From Protopterus annectens (lineage: Eukaryota > Chordata > Ceratodontiformes > Protopteridae): a stretch of DNA of 64,000 nucleotides. Position 1 is the stretch's first letter, and every line of letters starts with the position of its first letter. Below are positions 10,244-18,169 of this stretch, piece after piece. Made by a program: the position numbers and the translations under genes. Where the stretch lies: assembly GCF_019279795.1 (NCBI RefSeq), contig NC_056743.1:929840694-929904693 (forward strand), given 5' to 3'. The notes under the pieces were generated by a model. That model saw only the letters and a program-made list of their open reading frames with translations, was not told where the DNA came from and did not search any database.

Positions 10244-11155
10244 TCAATGGTAACATCTGTACTTTTTTTTTACAAAATAAGCACTTTTGTTGGCATAGGC
10301 TTCAATATCTCGTTTAAGCTTTTTTTGTTTTCTTGCTATTATAGTAGCCCTCTGCCTATCTGCTTTTGCTGCAATTCCACAATATAAATTGTTAAATGAA
10401 GAAAAACAAGAAAAATTCTTAATATTCCAATCTAAATCATTCATTTCGTTCTTCACTTCTTCAATTTGCTTAACATAATACTCTACCAAGAATTTCATAA
10501 GTTGTACACCAAAATTGTCAAACAAATCTACAAGTTTGTGGTATAAGCTGTCACCAAAAACAACACAATTAGGAAATTTGTTAGTTCTTAAACCTTGCGG
10601 AACACATTTCCTTTTAACACATTCAGTTAAATAACTTATTTCAATGTCCAACATCACATATTTCAAAGTAAATTTTTCGAGTTCATATATAGTCTGTTTG
10701 CAAGTTTTTTGCTTGAAAAAAGAACCAGAAGCTGTTTTGTCACTTACGCTACTGTTTGTCTCTGTTTGAACTATCTCAGCAAATGGATTGTTCTTAGTCT
10801 GCAAGATGTAATCCAAAACGCCATTCGGACTAACCGGCGGCTCTTCAGCCCGCGTCTCACTGGTTTGAATGTCCGTTGTAGCATTGATTACCTTCCGACT
10901 TTGCACGGAAACAAGTTTTCCCTCTGAGGATCTGCTGCTACCGATAGCTGCACCTTCAAATCCCTTTTGAATTGCAGTGGTAATGACGCTCGTGATTTGC
11001 TCTGAAAACAGAGCAAAACTATCTGGAACTGAGTGAGTGGATACATTTAAAAGTGTGTCCTGTGACATACTTAAAAGCCAAAGATAAACCACAAACAGGA
11101 CAAAAAAAGTTCTATACGTAGAAAAGCTGAAAAACACCAAAACTTGGTAACACAC
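10244..11155 (-). pseudogene. PLE-2 N-terminal protein region of unknown function
   Basis: This 303-residue frame is in phase with the RT frame (8462-9985) and starts inside the 5' terminal repeat. It has no domain I recognise. The C-terminal part is charged and probably helical, with Lys-rich stretches near the end (ARKQKKLKRDIEAYANKSAY) ahead of the A9 run where it shifts frame. Many Penelope elements carry a poorly conserved N-terminal region, and this is most likely that. The start codon is uncertain; an internal Met near 11067 (MSQDTLLNVS) is another choice. Confidence 0.55.
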
Positions 11156-11910
11156 AGAAACTGTAGGGGTAAATCCAACGGCTTGAAAATACGGACACCA
11201 AAAATTAGCGCTTTCATTTCCTTCTGAACTTCTTCAGAAATAAAAAAAACTCCACACTCATTCTTTTTTATATACAAGTTAATTAGTCACATAAGTGATC
11301 TCATAAAATAAATGAATTAATTCTCTTAAAAGACTCTACAATAAAATATAATATAATTATATCAAAAACAAGAAACTTGTTATAGAAAATTATTATAAAA
11401 ATGAACATAAATACATGTATATACTTATTAGATTTAATGCTGTTTCATTTGTAAAAAGCACTTTAAATTAATTGTTTCATTTAAAGCAGGAGCAAATTCT
11501 GTTCCTAGTTGCAATTGCCAAAGGGATTCTTTACATTCTAAAAGAACCTTAACATCACCAATAAATGCCCCTAATGGAACACAATCCATTACAGAAAAAA
11601 TAAATTTCTTGAAATCTTTACAAAGCAGAGAGTGTTTAGCCAAAGCATTAACTAAATATTTTTTTTCTTAATGGCTAAAAGATGTTCACTAATCCTTTTT
11701 CTAAGGCATCTTGTAGTCATGCCTATATAGAAACTAGGACACGTTGAACACTGAGCAATGTAAACTACCTTCTCTGTACTACATGTATAATAACTCTTAG
11801 ACCAATATGTTTTATTTAAATGTGAAACATATATTGAAGAAGAATTACTTATAAACCTGCACTGTCTGCAAGCATTACATGCATAGGTACCCTTAGCTAA
11901 AATTCTTGGA
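11115..11910 (-). repeat. PLE-2 5' terminal repeat (partial upstream tandem copy)
   Basis: Direct repeat of 7331-8110. It includes the end of the nuclease coding region (a 69-residue remnant, 11434-11643) and the 3' region, then runs straight into the N-terminal frame. It ends abruptly at 11910, where the orientation flips into the inverted tail. A hammerhead-like core lies at 11203-11237, with stem II shortened to about three pairs. Confidence 0.85.
11203..11237 (-). ncRNA. Hammerhead-like core in PLE-2 5' repeat, short stem II
   Basis: Minus strand: CTGAAGA (11231-11237), a shortened stem II region (TTC/GAA), GAAA, GCGC, TA. It is the same as the 3' copy but has lost about ten bases from the stem II loop. 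In the family model this upstream copy would define the 5' end of the transcript by self-cleavage. Structural support is weak. Confidence 0.4.
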
Positions 11911-12889
11911 CAAATGAAATGTGGTGTATAAAAAAGATAATAGTGGATAATTGGAAAATTTTGTTAGGAAATCAGGAATTGATAAATATTATAGGTGAAG
12001 GACCTAAATTTGTTTTCAAAAAAAACATTAAAAACATGTTAGAATGGACAAATAAAGTAGGAAATGAAAATAAAGGTCCAAGAATTTTAGCTAAGGGTAC
12101 ATATGCATGTAATGCCTGCAGACAGTGCAGGTTTATAAGTAATTCTTCTTCAATATGTTTCACATTTAAATAAAACATATTGGTCTAAGAGTTATTATAC
12201 ATGTAGTACAGAGAAGGTAGTTTACATTGCTCAGTGTTCAACGTGTCCTAGTTTCTATATAGGCATGACTACAAGATGCCTTAGAAAAAGGATTAGTGAA
12301 CATCTTTTAGCCATAAAGAAAAAAGATTTAGTTAATGCTTTGGCTAAACACTCTTTGCTTTGTAAAGATTTCAAGAAATTTATTTTTTCTGTAATGGATT
12401 GTATTCCATCAGGGGCATTTATTGGTGATGTTAAGGTTCTTTTAGAATGTAAAGAATCCATTTGGCAATTGCAACTAGGAGCAGAATTTGCTCCTGGTTT
12501 AAAAGAAACAATTAATTTAAAGTGCTTTTTACAAATGAAACAGCATTAAATCTAATAAGTATATACATATATTTATATTCATTTTTATAATAATTTTCTA
12601 TAACAAGTTTCTTGTTTTTGATATAATTATATTATATTTTATTGTAGTGTCTTTTAAGAGAATTAATTAATTCATTTATTTTATGAGATCACTTATCATG
12701 TGACTAATTAACTTGTATATAAAAAAGGATGTGAGTGGAGTTTTTTTTTATTTCTGAAGAAGTTCACAAGGAAATAAAAGTGAATGAAAGCGCTAATTTT
12801 TGGTGTCCGTATTTTCAAGCCGTTGGATTTACCCCTACAGTTTTTGTGTGTTATCAAGTTTTGGTGTTTTTCAGCTTTTCTACGTATCG
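11911..12889 (+). repeat. PLE-2 inverted tail with nuclease remnant
   Basis: Reverse complement of about 7331-8270, starting abruptly at 11911. On the plus strand it holds the linker and GIY-YIG coding end (12032-12549), broken by a stop near 12171, with VVYIAQCSTCPSFYIGMTTR intact. It then holds the 3' region and a hammerhead-like core at 12754-12795. It ends at 12889, next to the 9-base duplication. It is the 5'-most part of PLE-2 and not an independent insertion, because there is no duplication at the 11910/11911 junction. Confidence 0.82.
12754..12795 (+). ncRNA. Hammerhead-like core in PLE-2 inverted tail
   Basis: Plus strand: CTGAAGA at 12754-12760, stem II arms TTCAC (12763-12767) and GTGAA (12780-12784), GAAA at 12786-12789, GCGC at 12790-12793, then TA. 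Only the single stem II is clear. The arms on either side that should make stem I do not pair well here. It is the same unit as 7391-7435. Confidence 0.45.
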
Positions 12890-13995
12890 GAACAGAGATG
12901 GTGGAACTTCAGTGAAAATTTCCTATTGATCTTGAATGGATGTGATGAAGTCAGAAACTTATATATACTGATTTTGGAAGGATGAAATGAAGTCTGAAAC
13001 TTGTATACTTTATTTTTTTCAAGAAAAACTTATAGGCAGTCACCATGTGAATTTATTGAGGTATAAATGTAGCCATGCAAAGACATGGAGCCCTGACAAT
13101 TATTGTCACCTAGTAATTATCCTTCTATATTCCTGTCTTAGAAAATGAAATCTCAATGGTGATATCACCTATTTTTATCAACAGCGATGTTTACTATTCT
13201 TCTGCCATCCTTTTCACCAAACATCAGAGATATGTAAAAAACATCTTTTGAGTTATTTAGAGAAAAAAAAAGAAGTTTCATGATAGAAATTTATGAAAGT
13301 TAGTAGATTTGTTTTCTGACGCTCTTTGGAAGCCACTATTGGCTATTTAGGTCATCCACTTATTGTTCGTGCTATTTTTCCTTTATTGAACATTGGAAAT
13401 ATGTAAAAAATTGCTTCTGGAATTATTCAATAAGTTTTTGATAAGAATTCATGAAGGCTAGCAGACTTGTTTTTTTTTGCTGCTTCTTGGAAGCCACCAT
13501 TGGCTGTTTAGTTCACCTATTCTGCATATTTTACACATTGGTGTGAGGCATGTCTCCAAGCATGCATGAAAGGAAGCTGTTTCACCTGTTACTTCTTTTG
13601 GAAGTGCTATTGGTCACCAACATCACCTATTTTGCATATCTCATTAGTACAATGGATTGTTAACCTGGTTTATGCAAATCAGATGGAGAAATCCAAACAT
13701 GGATTGGTCTGAATTTTGGTGTTGATATTCTGATTGGGTGAATAATTCTGACTGACTCATATATACAGATGAATGTCCCCTCCCATTTGATTATACGATC
13801 TGAAGAAGAACTATTCAAAAGCGCTTATCGTTGGACAAGGGACTTAATTTTTATTATTTATTGTTCTTATTTTATTTTACTTTTTTTCATTAAATTCTGC
13901 ATTTTAACAGAACTTTTAGCACTGGATTGTACAGACAGTTTATTTGCTTTTCAGCACAGTGTTAGCCTGGGTGAATCAGCTGTCTTTTGGTTTGT
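12890..13995 (+). repeat. PLE-1 3' end: rest of tandem unit and terminal repeat
   Basis: After the right 9-base duplication (12890-12898) the PLE-1 3' region resumes. 12900-13010 completes the second tandem unit; 13011-13180 is single-copy within the window; 13183-13990 pairs with the inverted tail at 3497-4285. It holds the hammerhead-like motif at 13795-13831. No coding frame is supported; the open frame at 13769-14002 is chance. Confidence 0.75.
13795..13831 (+). ncRNA. Hammerhead-ribozyme-like motif in PLE-1 3' end
   Basis: Stem I arms ACGAT (13795-13799) and ATCGT (13827-13831) are fully complementary. Between them come CTGAAGA (13800-13806), a short stem II GAA/TTC with loop CTA, AAAA where GAAA is expected (G12 changed to A), GCGC as minimal stem III, and TT. 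The architecture fits a minimal type I hammerhead, but the G12 change should greatly reduce activity. The inverted copy near 3655-3692 has the same core without a pairing stem I. Confidence 0.5.
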
Positions 13996-14009
13996 GAAGT
14001 AGAAGGTAA
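13996..14009. repeat. Target-site duplication, right copy, of PLE-1
   Basis: Exact repeat of 3422-3435. DIRS-A gag resumes on its right side. Confidence 0.9.
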
Positions 14010-14309
14010 GGCTTGGACCAATGACAGCTCAGAGCTGGGAGCCGACAATTTGGTTGGTTTAGGAGATTTCACAGGCTGAGCCTTGGCCGGTGAATCCTGG
14101 AGCTTAAGATAACCCCTCAGAATAAGCTTATTTTTGCACTCCTGCAAAACTCTTGGGCTAAATGCATGCCATACAGAACAAGAATCCTGCAGGTGCACTG
14201 CGCCTAAGCAATAGACGCAAGAAGTGTGCCCACCTGTCAGAGACATTTTCTGACAGCATGAGTCACACTTCTTGAATCCAGACACCTTGGATTCTTTGGA
14301 CATATCCAA
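14010..14309 (-). pseudogene. DIRS-A gag N-terminus with zinc-knuckle-like motif
   Basis: The frame starts with an ATG at 14309 and gives MDMSKESKVSGFKKCDSCC followed by a GGHTSCVYCLG block, that is a C-x2-C, H-x2-C-x2-C pattern. The same arrangement opens gag in DIRS-F (CKDCGHMLPLSNGHDLCLYC) and DIRS-H (CTECYNKLSPADGHTLCVIC). Then comes FSPRVLQECKNKLILRGYLK, another block kept in this group. The pattern suggests a small Zn-binding fold that may bind RNA. The frame runs into the Penelope insertion. Confidence 0.8.
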
Positions 14310-14312
14310 CTA

Positions 14313-14724
14313 GAAAAATATTAGACTGATTTGTTTTGGCCAAGAGGATAAATGGCAAAAACAAATACCAGAACACTAACCACAAAAAGCAAAAAAACAC
14401 AAAATATACTACAGATTTTTATTTATTTATTTTTTTTGTAAACTAGGAAGCCTCTAACTTAAATGGCTACCTAACTATAAGACAGAGGAAAGGCTTAAAC
14501 TAAACTCTAACCTACAAGAAGGGAAAGGGGCGAGGGGGAGAACTCTCTAATTTAAACGAGTTCTAAGGGAAAGACTACAATAATGCAGTAAACTAAATTA
14601 AACTAGTTAGCGACTACAAATTTAAACAATAAACTATCAGAAAAAGCCTAATCTGACAAAAAACAGTTCAATAAAGAACTTATACGAGCCTGAGCCAGTA
14701 AAAACAACACCTCGCAGCTGAAGC
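14313..14724 (-). other. DIRS-A untranslated leader, no gene seen
   Basis: Stretch between the gag start and the 5' terminal repeat. It is A/T-rich with T and A runs (14425-14445) and has no coding frame with a recognisable product. DIRS-B (32404-32762) and DIRS-F (46394-46671) have comparable leaders in the same position, so it is read as 5' untranslated sequence. Confidence 0.6.
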
Positions 14725-14912
14725 GGCAAACGAGATCTGGGTAAGCTAGCGCTAGGCATCATGGGATAAGGGGTAGAACCGAGCCAGTAAACAGCTCTCG
14801 AGCTATTGAAGATGGCCGAGTCGGAGCAGAGGATGGCCGAGTCGGAACAGAGGATGGGCTCCGATCCCAACAAGCAAGAAACAAAGGCGAGATAGACAAC
14901 TTAACATGCATA
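14725..14912 (-). repeat. DIRS-A 5' inverted terminal repeat
   Basis: It has the features of group 1 termini: a GGCAAACGAGATCTGGG-like block near 14727, as in DIRS-H near 60735; a CATGGGATAAGGGG segment; a duplicated GAGTCGGAGCAGAGGATGG unit; and an outermost GAGATAGACAACTTAACAT. The outer end is placed near 14912 by comparison with DIRS-B and is good to within about ten bases. The partner repeat lies outside the window. Confidence 0.65.
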
Positions 14913-15359
14913 TTTTCATGGCCTATGCCCTCTAATGAGATGCTCTTACTCTTCATATGCTTCGCCCCATGTCTCTTTCTGGAAAATTTTCTTCAGTGAA
15001 AGGTTCCCAGAGGATTTGGCTAAAACCATGATGGCTCCAAACCAAGAATATGTCCTTTTTATGGCTGCAAACACCTGGAAAGACTGTGCCTTTTATGAAT
15101 TGCCACAGGAGCGGAAACTGACACAAAGCAGGTCTGAGGCAAAACAAGTCCCTCTATATAGAAATCCTTGTGGGGAATCCGATTCCACAAGCAATGCAAC
15201 TAAGTTTCACAAACGTCTCAGTATCAGATTCAAACTCATGCATGAAATAGTTATTTTCAAGAAAAGATAAGAAAAATGCCTCACCATCACATGGCTTTCA
15301 GAAGCAGGCTGATTGATGAAACTACAAGAAATGCGGTTTGCAATAATACGTAGCAAGAA
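14913..15359. other. Unassigned spacer between DIRS-A and DIRS-E
   Basis: This is one of four short stretches not explained by a named element. A plus frame (14935-15270, 111 residues) is present but has no recognisable domain. There is no clear splice pattern or repeat. It could be host intron or an older repeat. Confidence 0.4.
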
Positions 15360-15628
15360 AGTACAGTTGTGCACCTACCATAAATGTAGATGTTCTAGTG
15401 TATTCACTGTTGCATTACACTTGGGTTATCCTGCTGGCAGGCTACCCGCAGTCGGCCTGAACTCCAAAGTCTAGGTCCGGTTGCTGTCGCCTCTTCCCTG
15501 ACATCAGTGTGCCAGGGGTATAAAAGATGCAGCCAATGCCATTTTCTTCAGTTTTTCTTGCCCCAGATGTCAGGTGCCTCCAAATTGGAAGGCTAAAAAT
15601 TATGCCAATAATTATGCATGCAGTAAAA
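15360..15628 (-). repeat. DIRS-E 3' inverted terminal repeat
   Basis: Starts AGTACAGTTGTGCACCTACC, followed by a segment like that of DIRS-C, D and I, with a TATAAAA box at 15519-15525 facing into the element on the plus strand. The outer end is fixed by the internal complementary region (junction at 33096/33097). DIRS-D is inserted right after 15628. Confidence 0.8.
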
Positions 15629-15855
15629 AGCACAGTTTTGTACCTACCATAAATATAGATGTCCGATAGGTATGCATCTGCAGTCATCACATATGGGTTG
15701 TCCTGCCTCAGGCAGCCCTTCGGTCGGCTGGATTCCAAAGTCTGGGTCCGGCGTCGGCTGATGTCGCCCCTTCCCCGACGTCAGAGCGTCTGGGGTATAA
15801 AAGCGTCAGCGGACGCCATCTTCCTCAGTTTTTCTTGCCCCAGATGCCAGGTGCC
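15629..15855 (-). repeat. DIRS-D 3' inverted terminal repeat with antisense TATA box
   Basis: Reverse complement of 21035-21249 apart from a 31-base extension at the outer end. That extension resembles the 27-base extension known on the right repeat of Dictyostelium DIRS-1. A TATAAAA box at 15796-15802 points into the element on the plus strand, opposite to the genes. Confidence 0.88.
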
Positions 15856-15905
15856 CTCTAGGAAGGCTAAATTTGGAGAAATGCAATAAAAAACCAAACA
15901 TTTGC

Positions 15906-15936
<31 letters not shown>

Positions 15937-15953
15937 TATAGATATATAGATAT

Positions 15954-15988
<35 letters not shown>
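15906..15988. repeat. Poly-A and (TA)n microsatellite inside DIRS-D
   Basis: A run of A (15906-15920) is followed by TA dinucleotides with GA interruptions to 15988. It lies between the 3' terminal repeat and the internal complementary region. DIRS-C and DIRS-E lack it, so it expanded in this copy after insertion. Confidence 0.9.
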
Positions 15989-15992
<4 letters not shown>

Positions 15993-16077
15993 CAAATACA
16001 CCATAATAGATCCCCCCAGCTAGCTAATAGAGGGGTAAGCACCCTAGGAATACCACAGAGGAGAAGGAGGGAGGGTA

Positions 16078-16190
16078 AACCTGACTGCAGATGCATACCT
16101 ATCGGACATCTACATTTATGGTAGGTACAAAACTGTACCATGTCCTTCAAGGATGCATCTGCAGTCATCACATATGGGTAGAATACCATA
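16078..16190. repeat. DIRS-D internal complementary region
   Basis: The left half (about 16082-16138) is the reverse complement of the first 60 bases of the element (15629 on). The right half (about 16139-16190) is the reverse complement of the last 50 bases (to 21249). The two ends are therefore written here head to head. In DIRS-1 this region is thought to template joining of the cDNA ends into a circle. Confidence 0.88.
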
Positions 16191-16211
16191 GCCAATCTGG
16201 GGGTGGAGGAA

Positions 16212-17798
16212 CTAGGAAAAGGATGGTGTAGCTAGGATACCCTGCAGGACAGCCGTAGAAAAGCCTGCTCTGGATCTGGAATATAAAGGTAAATTGTAAT
16301 GCTTGGCAAATGTATGCACGAAGCTCCATGTGGCAGCTTCTAAAATGTCCTTTGTAGCCACCCCTCTTAAGAAGGCTGTGGAGGTGGCTGTGGCTCTTGT
16401 AGAATGAGGTCTAATGTTAGCTGGTACAGTCTTTCCATGAAATGAGTAACAGAAGCGAATGCAATTTCCTATCCATTTTGAAATAGTCTGTTTGGAAATT
16501 GCTTTTCCTTGAGTACCAGCAGCATATGCTACTAGCAGCTGGTCAGCTTTTCTGAAACCTTTAGTTCTGTCCAAGTAGTAGCGTAACTGTCTGTGAATGT
16601 CCAGGGTGTGCAGCAGTTTCTCCCCCTTGTTTTGTGGATTTGGGAAGAAGGTAGGCAAGTGAATGGCTTGATTCAATGAAACCCTGGATACCACCTTTGG
16701 CATAAAAGTAGGATTAGTTCTTAATGAGACTCTGTCCTGGTGAAAAATAATGAATGGCTGCACTGCCATCAGGGCCTGCAATTCCGAAACCCTTCTTGCT
16801 GAGGTTATCGCCAGAAGGAAGGCAGTCTTCCATGAAAGGTACTGTAGATCTGCAGATGCTGCTGGTTCAAATGGAGGTAGCGTTAGTTTTTCCAACACGA
16901 AGTTAAGGTCCCAAGCAGGAATAGGTGGTTTTCGAGGAGGTTTGATGTTTCTGATTCCTCTTAGAAACCGTCTTAGGAGAGGATGAGAAAAGACAGGTGG
17001 ATCAGTATTGTACTCTGCTGAAATTGCTGAAGCATGAATCTTAATAGAAGAATAAGACAGACCATTGTGGAACATTTCTGCCAAATATTCCAGGATATGT
17101 GCCATGTTTATCACTGTCGCATCTAGGCCCTTTGTGGTGTTCCAGATGAGAAATCTTTTCCATTTTGCTGAACATGCCTTTCCTGTGGAAGGGCGGCGAG
17201 CTTCCATAATAATATCCTTCACTCTCTGGGATAGCTTATCCTGAGGAGGAGTCAAGGTATTTTCCACGCTGTTAGTTGCAATGTTTTCAGGTTGGAATGC
17301 AGAGTTTTGTATCTGTGCTGTGTCAGTAGAAGTGGCCATAGAGGCAGAGGCCATGGTTTCATACGAGACATGCTCCTTAGCAGTGGGTACCAGCACCGTC
17401 TTGGCCAGTTTGGAGCTATCAGAATCACTTTTGGCTGCTCTGTCCTGATCTTCAGTAACACCTTGGTCATTAATGGGATAGGAGGAAATGCATACACTTT
17501 CAGATTTTTCCAGCTGAAAGAGAGGGCGTCCACTTTCCACGCTTGTGGGTGGTATGTCCTTGAGCAGAATTTCTTCAGTTGATGTTTGTGGGGGGATGCA
17601 AATAGATCTATGTCCGGGCTCCCCCAAGATTGTGTTATCTGTTGGAAGATGTCTGGGATCAGCATCCATTCGTGTGCATCCATGATATTTCTGCTTAAGC
17701 TGTCCGCCAGTGTATTGTCTTTCCCTGGCACAAACTGAGCTTGTAGCTGTATATTGAGTTTCAAGGAAAGATCCCATAGATTCATTGCCAGTCTGCAA
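16212..17798 (-). CDS. DIRS-D tyrosine recombinase
   Basis: This is an uninterrupted 528-residue frame. The recombinase part runs from about residue 185 (EARRPSTGKACSAKWKRFL) to the end. The catalytic set of the family is complete: R335/R336 in TSARRVSELQAL, H465 and R468 in HSTRATATS, and Y501 in FAKHYNL. The protein would cut and join DNA to insert the circular element. Its first third overlaps the methyltransferase-like end of the RT frame (17252-18151) in another frame, the usual DIRS overlap. Residues before about 150 may be shadow of that frame, so the true start is uncertain. It is the best preserved recombinase of the window. Confidence 0.88.
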   Translation of the reverse strand: MQTGNESMGSFLETQYTATSSVCARERQYTGGQLKQKYHGCTRMDADPRHLPTDNTILGEPGHRSICIPPQTSTEEILLKDIPPTSVESGRPLFQLEKSESVCISSYPINDQGVTEDQDRAAKSDSDSSKLAKTVLVPTAKEHVSYETMASASMATSTDTAQIQNSAFQPENIATNSVENTLTPPQDKLSQRVKDIIMEARRPSTGKACSAKWKRFLIWNTTKGLDATVINMAHILEYLAEMFHNGLSYSSIKIHASAISAEYNTDPPVFSHPLLRRFLRGIRNIKPPRKPPIPAWDLNFVLEKLTLPPFEPAASADLQYLSWKTAFLLAITSARRVSELQALMAVQPFIIFHQDRVSLRTNPTFMPKVVSRVSLNQAIHLPTFFPNPQNKGEKLLHTLDIHRQLRYYLDRTKGFRKADQLLVAYAAGTQGKAISKQTISKWIGNCIRFCYSFHGKTVPANIRPHSTRATATSTAFLRGVATKDILEAATWSFVHTFAKHYNLPLYSRSRAGFSTAVLQGILATPSFS

Positions 17799-18151
17799 AG
17801 AGGGTAGGAATGGGTACCTCCTTGCTTATTTATGTACCACATAACTGTGGTGTTGTCTGTCCTTATTAGTAGGTGGCCTTTATGCAGAAAAATTTTGAAG
17901 GCCTCGATTGCATGTATCACTGCTAGCATTTCTTTTTGATTTATGTGCATGCGTAGCTCCTTTCGTGACCACTGTCCTTGGATACCTCTGCCCTCCATGT
18001 GTGCTCCCCAACCTAGGTCTGAAGCGTCCGTTGTAATAGTTTGGGAGGTTTTTGGCTTTGTGAAGGGCAACCCCCTGTTGGACTGGCTGGCCTGAGCCCA
18101 CCACAGAAATTCCTTGTGAAGGCATGGAATGAGTGGGATTAAAGTTTCCAA
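17252..18151 (-). CDS. DIRS-D RNase H and methyltransferase-like region
   Basis: This 299-residue frame continues in phase from the RT at 18236-18730, after stops at 18236-18238 and 18170-18172. RNase H blocks are TITTDASDLGWGAHMEG, HINQKEMLAVIHAIEAF and RTDNTTVMWYINKQGG. The second half has WGSPDIDLFAS, KVDALSFSW and VYAFPPIPL, ending ILIAPNWPRRCWYPLL. That is the DIRS domain related to Dam-type adenine methyltransferases, with the PP pair in place of the usual DPPY. Its function in DIRS is unknown. The Met start is nominal, as this is the end of a longer polyprotein. Confidence 0.8.
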   Translation of the reverse strand: METLIPLIPCLHKEFLWWAQASQSNRGLPFTKPKTSQTITTDASDLGWGAHMEGRGIQGQWSRKELRMHINQKEMLAVIHAIEAFKIFLHKGHLLIRTDNTTVMWYINKQGGTHSYPLCRLAMNLWDLSLKLNIQLQAQFVPGKDNTLADSLSRNIMDAHEWMLIPDIFQQITQSWGSPDIDLFASPHKHQLKKFCSRTYHPQAWKVDALSFSWKNLKVYAFPPIPLMTKVLLKIRTEQPKVILIAPNWPRRCWYPLLRSMSRMKPWPLPLWPLLLTQHRYKTLHSNLKTLQLTAWKIP

Positions 18152-18169
18152 ACTGTGACTGTTCTGAGT

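Larger units (their letters stand above)
7331..12889 (-). mobile_element. PLE-2, Penelope-like retroelement inserted in PLE-1
   Basis: This 5.56 kb element is coded on the minus strand. In transcript order it has an inverted tail (12889 to 11911), a partial tandem copy that acts as a 5' terminal repeat (11910 to about 11115), the main reading frame (11155 to about 7850) and the 3' terminal repeat (to 7331). The same terminal sequence thus occurs three times, twice direct and once inverted. The tandem-plus-inverted-tail structure is the classical Penelope arrangement. Duplications of nine bases flank it. The protein frame is broken at only about four places, mostly in homopolymer runs, so this is the youngest and best-kept PLE here. 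Confidence 0.9.
3436..13995 (+). mobile_element. PLE-1, Penelope-like retroelement with inverted 5' tail, split by PLE-2
   Basis: The coding strand is plus. Order: an A-rich start; an inverted segment (about 3497-4285) that is the reverse complement of the element's own 3' end (about 13183-13990); a leader; a broken RT frame (4377-6478); a GIY-YIG nuclease frame (6526-6849); a long 3' region interrupted by PLE-2 (7331-12889); and the 3' end. It is flanked by the 14-base duplication. A reversed partial copy at the 5' end is a known habit of Penelope elements. Without PLE-2 the element is about 5 kb. The RT has several frameshifts, so this is an old, inactive copy, but its terminal region still keeps a hammerhead-like core. 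Confidence 0.88.
1..14912 (-). mobile_element. DIRS-A, group 1 DIRS-like retrotransposon, 3' end outside window
   Basis: This is a tyrosine-recombinase retrotransposon read on the minus strand. Going down in coordinate it shows a 5' terminal repeat (about 14725-14912), a leader, a gag start (14309), gag remains, RT and RNase H. The recombinase and 3' end lie before base 1. Gag is cut by a Penelope element at 3436-13995. The 14-base sequence at 3422-3435 is repeated at 13996-14009, and gag homology resumes directly after it, so both sides belong to one element. It is assigned to group 1 because its RT motif (YLDDWLL), gag zinc-knuckle start and terminal repeat resemble those of DIRS-B, DIRS-F and DIRS-H. 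It is broken by several frameshifts and is unlikely to be autonomous. Confidence 0.85.

Noticed and set aside
14935-15270. Plus-strand frame of 111 residues in unassigned sequence
   Set aside because: No recognisable domain and no promoter or splice evidence. Chance length in this base composition is plausible.
17292-17582. Plus-strand frames over the recombinase and methyltransferase-like overlap
   Set aside because: Shadows of two real minus-strand frames that overlap there.
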